Shown here piece by piece: positions 56,381 to 64,000 of a DNA stretch of 64,000 bases. The position numbers and the translations under genes are program-made. Under the pieces are notes generated by a model. It worked only from the letters and a program-made list of their open reading frames with translations. It did no database searches and was not told where the DNA came from. The stretch covers positions 62,001 to 126,000 of the forward strand of contig JAJGBQ010000006.1 in the NCBI GenBank assembly GCA_022457065.1, given 5' to 3'. Positions within the stretch are counted from its first letter, which is position 1; every line of letters starts with the position of its first letter. This DNA comes from Curvularia sp. ZM96. Taxonomy: Eukaryota; Ascomycota; Dothideomycetes; Pleosporales; Pleosporaceae.

Positions 56381-58171
56381 TTAATTTCCTCTTCCTCTCC
56401 CTCTGCCTCTCCACCCTCCCCTTCCTCCTCTCGTAGAAGGAATCGGAGCTGGCTTGGGTTTTAGACATACGAAGCCATCCTCGTCCAACATCCATTTCTC
56501 ATGATCAATGAGATCAATCGGCGTCCGCATCTGACCGTCTGTCGCAAATCTGTCGGCGCCTTTCTTCAGGAACAAGTTGAACATATCGGGACTATGGCTG
56601 AAGTAGCGAGCGCAGGACCAAGAAGCATGTAACGGTGTTGATCCTGTCTGATCTCGGGCGTTAATGTCGGCACCGTTCTCAAGAAGAAAGTGTATAATCG
56701 CGAGCCTTTGGGCTATCTGAGGGACAAATAGACTTAAGTAGTGGCCAACTAAATGCAAAGCCGTCTCCCCATTTGCAGTGACGGCGTTCACATTCACGCC
56801 ATGCTCAACCACATACTTCACGAGGTCGAGGTTGCCGGCGTGTGCCGCATTATGGAGCACTGTTTGCCTGTCCGAAGTAGTAGCTTGCACATTTGCACCA
56901 TGTGAAAGGAGGAGTTTGACGAGCTTCACGGGTCGTTCCGTGTCTGTATCGTTGTCCCTTGGATCTGTCGCGAGCAGAAGTGGTGTCCATTGCTTTGTGG
57001 TTGTAGTCGCGTCAACCGTGGCCCCTTTTAAGAGAAGAAACTCAGCGACATCCAGGCGCCGGTCTCTACAGGCCATGTGAAGCGGCGTAAAGCCATCGTG
57101 ATCTTTTGCAAAAAGGTCTGCGCCAAATTTAAACAGTAGCTCCGCAAAACAACGATTGCCGGCGAAGTGCAGAGGAGTGTCCAGGTTAGCGTCTTTAGCA
57201 GTTGCTTTTGCTCCGGTATTAATGAAAGCTTCGGCGAGACTTGTATCGTGTTGCTGCTCAGAAACAAGGCCGAATAATGGTGTACGGCCATTATCAGGAC
57301 GCCCCTTCTCCAGTTGCAGTCCACTACTTAGAAGAAGAAGAGTTTCGTCTTTGGGGGATGCTAGATTATCGTCAAGCAAAATCCAGAACACATTCAGTCC
57401 TGGTGCTGCCCTATGCTCAGACTGCCACTCCTCTGGCTCCTCCCAATTTACATCCGCACCAGCTGCGATGAGGCTTTGCATGATACGCAATCGCCTCCTA
57501 GGTCGACTTCCATGCCATCGGCATTGATCAAAACACTCATGCTCTCGCGCTGCGCTTGCAAGGGCAGAACTCAAACAAGACCGGTCTTCTAAGTCCGAAT
57601 CTGCTAGAAATCTAGAAACATGCACCAAGGCGAGTTCAACTGCCTCATCGTGCCAGCACACTGCCGCTCGATCTAACGCGATACTCCAGCCCTCCAGTTT
57701 CGAGACGTCGGAAAAGTCATGCTGTCCCAACTTCTCCGCAATTGTGCGCATACAATCTACGCGATTGAGAGAGGCTGCTAAACGAAGAGCGCTGCACGGT
57801 ATCTTGATTCCGAAATCGATCAGCGCTTCAAGCGTATGTCGAGCACCAAGCCATACGGCTCCGTTAATAGCATCGACATGAAGCATTGCGGCTGGTTCAA
57901 TTTCTTCCAGTATGGTTGCATCTGCTCCGGCAGACAGTAATGTACGAACGGTATCTGCATGATCTCCGTGGATCGCGAGTTGAAGCGGTGTAAGGTTGCA
58001 TTTGCTACGAGCATTAACGTCCACACCAGACGCAACTAGAAACTTGACCTGGGCATTGTCGCCCCTGTATACAGCTTTGAAAAAGGGCAGATCAAAATCG
58101 TGTAGCGGCCACGGCTCAATGACATGTGGGTCGTCGCATTCGTCGATGTCTTCTGGCGATGTTTCAACCAT
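56381..58171 (-). CDS. Ankyrin-repeat protein A
   Basis: This 596-aa single exon starts at ATG 58171 (MVETSPEDIDE). The frame is open for about 22 more codons upstream, but only with non-ATG starts. At least ten ankyrin units run from about residue 30 (FFKAVYRGDNAQVKFLVASG, TPLQLAIHGDHADTVRTLL) to about residue 560 (GSTPLHASW), with a more helical, less regular part between. The C-terminus ends in an RGG-like Gly/Arg tract (RGGWRGRGRGRGN), which often binds RNA. Ankyrins are scaffold or recognition repeats, so the partner is unknown. It is divergent from a paralogue at 59094. Confidence 0.82.
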   Translation of the reverse strand: MVETSPEDIDECDDPHVIEPWPLHDFDLPFFKAVYRGDNAQVKFLVASGVDVNARSKCNLTPLQLAIHGDHADTVRTLLSAGADATILEEIEPAAMLHVDAINGAVWLGARHTLEALIDFGIKIPCSALRLAASLNRVDCMRTIAEKLGQHDFSDVSKLEGWSIALDRAAVCWHDEAVELALVHVSRFLADSDLEDRSCLSSALASAAREHECFDQCRWHGSRPRRRLRIMQSLIAAGADVNWEEPEEWQSEHRAAPGLNVFWILLDDNLASPKDETLLLLSSGLQLEKGRPDNGRTPLFGLVSEQQHDTSLAEAFINTGAKATAKDANLDTPLHFAGNRCFAELLFKFGADLFAKDHDGFTPLHMACRDRRLDVAEFLLLKGATVDATTTTKQWTPLLLATDPRDNDTDTERPVKLVKLLLSHGANVQATTSDRQTVLHNAAHAGNLDLVKYVVEHGVNVNAVTANGETALHLVGHYLSLFVPQIAQRLAIIHFLLENGADINARDQTGSTPLHASWSCARYFSHSPDMFNLFLKKGADRFATDGQMRTPIDLIDHEKWMLDEDGFVCLKPKPAPIPSTRGGRGGWRGRGRGRGN

Positions 58172-59093
58172 GCTGCTGTGTCTCGATGGCGAAGAGGGGA
58201 AAGACTGCGATTTGGCTGCCGAGGATGCAGCCGGCAAGAAAAATTAGAAGATTACGGACTTGGCGGTAGCTCCAGGTCTCTGAGGATCCAGTAACCGCCA
58301 GACTGTGCCCTTTGCTGTTAGCACCCTCGGAGTGCCCAACAAACGAAAAAAAAAGTTTCTTGAGGGATCAGCCAGGCCAAGAGACTAGTACGCCGCAATA
58401 TATGGAGTGGAAACGGCATCCTACGCTTACTTGATTAGGTCCTACGCGAAGTATGGTCTTCCAGGCAGACACATACTGAAGTTGCACTGAGTAGATGAGT
58501 ACCTACATATCCATGTGCAGGTATAGTTTAATTGCCGGACGGATCAACCCTATTTCGGCTCGCTATACTACTACTTACTCTATACTACTTTTATATTACC
58601 TACTAGGCTCTTTTGTATATAATTTTCAAGGCTTACTAGCCTAAAGGACATCTAAAGCAAGTAGCTAGAGATTATGCTAAGGAATGAGGAATCTCTCTGT
58701 CTTTGGCTAGCGCCTAATTACGTAATGGACACTGAAGCTCGTTCCAGGCGAAGGGGGTTAAAGGGATCTCACCCTCATGTGAAAACAACAAGACAGAGAA
58801 TCGAGGGAGTAGTTGGATCCACTAGAAAATCTAGTCTCTCCATAGTTAGCCTCAGCAGCTAGCTTCAGCAGCCAGTCTCTTCACAGCCAGTCTCATTGCA
58901 GTCAGTCTCTTAGCAGCCAGTCTCAGCAGCTAGTCTCCCAGCTGTCAGCCAAACGAGCAAGATCAGGGGAGCAGAGAAGTAGTCAGAGACTCAGCAGCTA
59001 AAGACTGACGTATTAGGTAGATTGTCTAAGCAACAAGATAACAATCACTTGGCAAACTCACCCTTAACACTACACCTTGTTTAGCCTAACAGA
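58172..59093. promoter_or_regulatory. Divergent interval between ankyrin paralogues, with CAGCCAGTCTC repeats
   Basis: About 920 bp separates the two ATGs. At 58855-58945, AGCAGCCAGTCTC-like units recur about six times. A TA-rich patch lies at 58560-58630. No gene called. Confidence 0.5.
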
Positions 59094-60515
59094 ATGCAAC
59101 CACTACTAGAGGCTTTCGTGTCGTGGGATGACCCTGTTCCGGATCATCCAATCTGGATGGATATTGGCGACCATGGCGGCGAACATGATGTTTCAGTACA
59201 TCGCGCCGCTGCGCAAGGCGACGTGGCTGAAATCGCTTGCTTGCTAGATTCTCAACACGACATCAACGCTCGCTGCTCAAGCGAGAACACCGCCCTCTAC
59301 TACGCCATTGCAGCAGATAAGATAGAAGCAGTACGACTACTTCTCTCGCGCGGAGCGGACCCAAGTATACGCGGACTGGGAGGCTCAGACGGTCGCGACG
59401 GCGACGATGCTGCGCTCTGTGCCGCACGGTTCGAAAGGGTCGCCGTAATGGAGCTACTCATCGCGAACGGGGTGGGTATACATTCTGAGGCACTTGGCTT
59501 CGCAGTAACCAGCAAAAGCATGGAAATGATTCAATTACTTGTAGAGACCATGAACTACGACTTCACAGACATGCCCAGGATGCAGGCAATTGAAGGGATG
59601 CTGCCAGCGGCCGCGCATACCTGGTCTTTAGAAATTGTGCAATATCTGATGGAGAAGCTGAAATTTGACGCGAGTACGACTGCTGCCAACAAGCAGAGCG
59701 TTCTGGACTTGGCGCTTTTGGCTGTTTTCAACCAAGAAGATGTCCACGATGAATTGGTGGAAACTGAGTCCGGCAAGGACTGGGACATTGCGATACGAAT
59801 TATTCAGCTGCTTATAACCGCCGGTGCATCTGTCAACGCTATCGACGATTGGGTAGCCCGCACACCACTTCACCTCGCTCTCCAGTTGCAACATCCACCT
59901 TCAGGACTGATCGACTACCTACTCGCCCAAGGCGCCAATGTCAATATTCCAAACTGGATGGGACGTACCCCATTATTCCAACTATTGACCCGCTACGACA
60001 CCACGGAGGAGATGGTACGTTGTTTCCAGCGTATGGGTGGAAATATGGATGTTCTAGACCATGACAAGAATACGCCTTTACACCTGGTGAAAAGGCCCGA
60101 GTTGGCCAGCTTGTTACTCAATTCTGGTGCCAGTCTAATTTCAAAGAACAAGCATGGCCGAACTCCTCTCCACCAAGCGAGCTGTGCTGGGCACATCGAT
60201 GTCATCACACAACTACTGGATCATGGCGCAGACATTGAAGCAAAAGATAGTAGCGGAAACACCCCTTTGCTCAGTGCCGTCTCGTACACTGGGGGTAATT
60301 GGGTTTCTGAAAAGGATGAACAGACCATCAATTACCTGCTGCAGCATGGAGCTGACATAGGAGCTGCGAATGAAGACGGCCAAAGCGCTGCTCAGCTCAT
60401 TGATCTTATGGGCTATTATATCAATGAGGCAGGTGAGCTTGAATCAAAAGCAAGTCCTCATGCTGGAAAAGTGCAGGATGTTCGTCAGGACGAAGACATG
60501 GCAGGTCTGTGGTGA
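59094..60515 (+). CDS. Ankyrin-repeat protein B
   Basis: This intact 473-aa single-exon gene begins MQPLLEAFVSWDDPVPDH. Ankyrin repeats start near residue 35 (VHRAAAQGDVAEIACLL, NTALYYAIAADKIEAVRLLLSRGAD), pass through a less regular helical region at about 130-230 and resume (RTPLHLALQLQH, RTPLFQLLTRY, NTPLHLVKRPE, RTPLHQASCAGHIDVITQLLDHGADIEA, NTPLLSAVS). The layout (acidic start, two repeats, degenerate middle, more repeats) parallels protein A, indicating divergent paralogues. No catalytic domain is present. Confidence 0.85.
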   Translation: MQPLLEAFVSWDDPVPDHPIWMDIGDHGGEHDVSVHRAAAQGDVAEIACLLDSQHDINARCSSENTALYYAIAADKIEAVRLLLSRGADPSIRGLGGSDGRDGDDAALCAARFERVAVMELLIANGVGIHSEALGFAVTSKSMEMIQLLVETMNYDFTDMPRMQAIEGMLPAAAHTWSLEIVQYLMEKLKFDASTTAANKQSVLDLALLAVFNQEDVHDELVETESGKDWDIAIRIIQLLITAGASVNAIDDWVARTPLHLALQLQHPPSGLIDYLLAQGANVNIPNWMGRTPLFQLLTRYDTTEEMVRCFQRMGGNMDVLDHDKNTPLHLVKRPELASLLLNSGASLISKNKHGRTPLHQASCAGHIDVITQLLDHGADIEAKDSSGNTPLLSAVSYTGGNWVSEKDEQTINYLLQHGADIGAANEDGQSAAQLIDLMGYYINEAGELESKASPHAGKVQDVRQDEDMAGLW

Positions 60516-60762
60516 CCACAGTTTTTCACGGCTTCACTAGGGGGCATAGCGAGAGATGCATAGAGCGTAATCTCAAACCCTTATACTGGCTACTTCTGAG
60601 TTACATTGCCAAATGATATGTGGACCATGATGGGTTAGAAAAGAATAAAAGATAGTATTACACTCCCAACCTCCTCTCGACAAGACAATCCCATTACCAG
60701 TTGATGAATGCACAAGCTAAAGAGGCTTTTTTCCATCAGCGCGAGCTACTCGCAGCCAAGTT

Positions 60763-62207
60763 TCATATCATCTTCGGATCAACTTTATCAAAGTCCTTCA
60801 GAGGATGCAAGCAGTACGTGCGACCAACGATCAGTCTAGAATCGCAGAGTTGAGAGCTCCGAAGCCATGGGTTGGCTGCGATGAATAGGCCAGCTGAAGC
60901 ATTACCCGAGACCAGTATTGACAAGCATGTATCTCCAGACTTAACTGTGTAGTGCCCTCCACACTTTGTGGTGGTCTGTGGCGCAAGATTGGCTCCTGCG
61001 GGCACATCCACGAACTCTTTCCCGTACCCGTCGCCAGTCTCGTCTTGCCCTCCAACTCTGTTGCCGGTCTCATTCGCAGGAGGGGTAGTGAATGTACCGC
61101 CGGGGGGTGAAACGCAGATCACTGATCCCCAATCCAAGCCCTCGCCACGCATGTCTGCAGCAGAGCAGTCCACCATGCCATTCCAACCCACGATTTGTTG
61201 CCATGAGATGCCGAGTGTAAGCCCGACGCTTACGCACTTGTCGCCGTCCTTGATCTTGTATAAGGACTTGCACTGGGGAGGCAAGCAGAGCTCTGTGCCT
61301 GCTTGAAGATTTGAACAGCCTACCAGCCGGGGATTGTTGTAGAACAGAGTCCCAGCGGAGATCATGTTACTCTGCGCGATTGAGTCGCATGTATCGCCAG
61401 CTCGCGTGACATACTTCTTGCCACTACACAGTGGTGCTGCTGGTTCCGTGGTATTTAGTTGAATGGGCCAAGGAGCTGGTGTAGTTGACACGCCTGAAAG
61501 CCCACATGCTTTGAATATGTTAGCTCAAGCTAGTGTATAAACATGTCAATATCTATTTTTTGTAATCAGATTATAGCGAGGCTTCCAGGTTTGGTTATCA
61601 TAGACACCGTATGGATTCTGCCGCATGGTTTGGTATTTCGATTTGTAGCAGTTCGAGCACATCTGTTCTTTTGGCATATCGCTCAACTCATCGACCGGAG
61701 TCCATGTGTCGATCACATCTGTGCTGGAGGGTCAGTCACTGACGATGATGGGTCTTGATGTGACCACCTACCATTACAATTCTTTCCTGTTGCCGTGTCT
61801 TTGATGCAGGTCTGGTTCCAGCCACCTCATACACTGTTTACTAACGCGACCGCGGGGTAACCAGAAAACAGTTCAGGTGTGGATGCACACGCACCCAGAA
61901 TCCTTCGATGCATGTTTGCCATCGAAGTACCGCAACTAGCAGCGCAAACTGCTGCCGTAATTTCATCGTCACCAAGTCTGCCGTGGTATATCGGGGCGCT
62001 CAAGGAGGCAACATAGCTATCGCAAGCTAGTGTCTGATAGAAAACCTGCTCACAGGTCGAACTGAGCTTATAGCTCGCAAGGCTGCCCTTCTCTGCTAGC
62101 ACAAATCCCGATGCAGCTTGACGTGTGAGGGAATGGGAGTGATGGTTCCCACCGTGAATCGAGTAGGCGGAAGCGGACAAAACAAAGAACAAAAAGATTG
62201 GACGCAT
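60763..62207 (-). pseudogene. Secreted LysM-domain protein, probably broken
   Basis: A signal peptide start at ATG 62207 (MRPIFLFFVLSASAYS) is followed by a Cys-rich non-LysM region (CEQVFYQTLACDSYVASL, AAVCAASCG) typical of fungal multi-LysM proteins. Three LysM-like modules lie in the last exon (61509-60763): AGDTCDSIAQ, DGDKCVSVGLTLG and SGDTCLSI. LysM proteins bind chitin oligomers at the cell wall. Two in-frame TGA codons interrupt the expected reading, one near 61828 and one near 61549, and I could not place introns that avoid them. It therefore looks pseudogenised, unless the splicing is unusual. Confidence 0.6.
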
Positions 62208-62761
62208 CGTTAGTGGCTCGGAGGGCGAGAAGTAGAGGGCAATTTCATACAAAACGAGTGACTGGAGGAGCAATGCAGGTGATACCAATCATTGCAGTCC
62301 ACCATGTTGTAATTCTATGTAGCTCGGTTAGGGCCTAAATTCCTTGTGCTTTGCCTGCTGTATTCTACCTTTAGTAAGTACAAGCTGATTCAATTACCAT
62401 GTAGAGTGTCTCGTGTGTGTGTGCTTTGCCTTACGAAATGCAAGGGTACACCTGAGACATGTAACGCGTTGACCCACAGCGCGATTACAGGCCACTGGTT
62501 CGCTTCAGCGCAACATTTATGCTTCTTGCACGATCTCTGCAGCTGTATCTCCAAACCGCCTGAAAACGGCACTGACTCCGGTCGCTGTCACATAAGTTTC
62601 TCGGAGGCGGCGCAGTCTGTCGATACATGGTGTGTTTCTGAAGTCATCCTACGATACGTGGGAGATATGCCCTCAGAATGCCCGTCTTTTATCTTTATAG
62701 TTCCAATCATCACGTCCAAAATTATCTCTTTGCACGCGATACGAGTAAAAAATACTAAATT
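62208..62761. other. Intergenic, nothing recognised
   Basis: No supported gene. It separates the divergent LysM and membrane-protein starts and probably holds both promoters. Confidence 0.4.
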
Positions 62762-64000
62762 ATGAAAGTTCCGGTCTCGCAAAGCGTGTATAGTCGCAGA
62801 ATTCTCTGGCAGTCATTTTTTGTTACCATTCCAATGATCGCATCCTCCACAATCGTCATATACATTGTGCACGCAAACCTTGTTAGCGAAAGCCGCCCAG
62901 ACAAAGCTCTGAGTCCCCAACTAGTCAATACAACCTCTGAACATCGTTATCTCGTTGACTTTCCTGCAGCTCGTCTAGCATTTATATCTTCTTGGTCTGC
63001 TACGATAAGTTTTGCACTGTTGGGAGTTCTTATGGCTCTCTACTCGTACGTCAATGCAGCGTCTTATCTACGAATTTCCGAGAATCATGAAAACGAGTCT
63101 TTACCCGGCCCAGATCATGCCACTATGCTGTTGAGACTCCTCAACGCTGAGTTCACTGTTTCCTTTGAACTCGCATTCGCAGCACTTAGAAACGTATTCT
63201 GGGACAATGAGAGGACAGAGGGAACATCAAAGGCACCGCGTTTGCTGACGAATTGCTCTGCAGTCTTCACTGCAGGGGTTATTGCGAGGTTAGCCATTTT
63301 TGAAACGCTATGAAGCGATATTGGCTGATTGATGCGTATAGTCTTTTGGTCCAGGCTGCAGATGTGTACTTCCACATAGCGGCCGAGACAGCCCAGATTG
63401 TTCAGTACAGAGAGTTGTCGCAAATGGACAATCAGTTTAGCCGAGGCCTTGCACCGTGGTGTACAGATAAAGCGAAATTCGGAAGCTCAAGGGAAGAGGT
63501 CTTCTGGGGATGTGCTATCACTCCGCAGTAGGCGACATACAACAACGCAACAACCCTGGCACCTACCAATGCCAGCACTATTTCAGACATGAAGAACGGC
63601 GTATCTGATCAACACAAAGCGTTCACATATATGGATAAAGCCGAGTTTCAGTATGCCATTGTTGGGCCAGCCAATGACGACATCAATCTAGACTGGAAAG
63701 CTTCGTCATTCGGAGTGTCTACCACGTGTTCTGCAATTCCACCTGCAGCATGTAGTACATCAAGACCAATTACCAATGCGCAAGACCGTCAAGGCAACCC
63801 CGTTATGCTAGTTCCTTTCAACTGCACCCAGGAGGCCACTGGCCTCGACGTTGCTGGGAATCTGACCAGCCACAACACAATAACCAACATGATGAATTTT
63901 CACAAATACGCCGCAGAAAGTGCACCTTTTTTCGACAACAAGCTAGTAAGATTAAATGTCCCGATTGCGGCGAATGGAACCGAGGACGGTAACTCAATTT
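62762..64000 (+). pseudogene. Fungal membrane protein, partial, with a nonsense codon
   Basis: Exon 1 (62762-63288) encodes a basic start and two hydrophobic segments (about 16-40 and 72-97). A 53-bp intron (GTTAGC...GTATAG) leads at 63342 to LLVQAADVYFHIAAET, which keeps the frame. This order, and the Asn-rich extracellular-looking part that follows (NNATTLAPTNAST, PFNCTQEATG, NLTSHNT), recalls large fungal surface membrane proteins of unknown function. A TAG at 63529-63531 interrupts the frame, which is otherwise open to the window edge. It is either a pseudogene or carries an intron I cannot see. It is incomplete at the right edge. Confidence 0.5.

Overview
The window looks like an accessory, transposon-rich stretch of a filamentous ascomycete genome (Pezizomycotina, probably Dothideomycetes). 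The signs are short GT–AG introns of about 43-80 bp, HET, NACHT-WD40, NB-ARC and ankyrin genes, a secreted tyrosinase, a LysM protein, and an AT-rich, TpA-rich block typical of repeat-induced point mutation (RIP). No bacterial-type operon or CRISPR array is present.

Layout. 1-9.2 kb holds repeats, a deaminase-fold gene, a BTB gene, minisatellites and a LINE reverse transcriptase lying between inverted copies of a 240-bp repeat. 9.24-17.30 kb is an apparent 8.06-kb element with inverted terminal repeats of about 545 bp and a 7-bp direct repeat (ATCAAAG) at both edges. It carries a divergent gene pair: an alpha/beta-hydrolase (lipase-like) protein and a NACHT-WD40 NLR. 17.8-20.4 kb has a truncated HET-NB-ARC gene and an intact GFA-family gene. 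20.7-25.2 kb is a row of broken genes (MetE-like, isochorismatase-like, PAF-acetylhydrolase-like, FKBP). 26-30.1 kb has an intact tyrosinase and an SDR. 30.3-32.4 kb has NB-ARC, HET and ankyrin fragments. 33.6-35.1 kb is a chromodomain gene. 36.5-43.1 kb is AT-rich RIP-like DNA containing a relic with TA target duplication. 43.3-44.6 kb is a HET gene clipped at both ends. 44.8-52.5 kb is a cluster of TPR-CHAT protease-like, caspase-like C14 and a gasdermin-like protein. 53.8-64 kb has a membrane protein, two divergent ankyrin paralogues, a broken LysM gene and a partial membrane protein.

How the genes may work together. Two candidate regulated-cell-death modules stand out. In the first, the NLR N-terminus and the hydrolase C-terminus share a short Gln/Asn/Gly-rich motif, as expected for an NLR that activates its effector by amyloid-type templating. 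In the second, two putative cysteine proteases sit next to a possible pore-forming gasdermin-like protein, the arrangement known for fungal and bacterial gasdermins. Splice structures were deduced by eye from splice signals, frame continuity and recalled family features; no similarity search was run.
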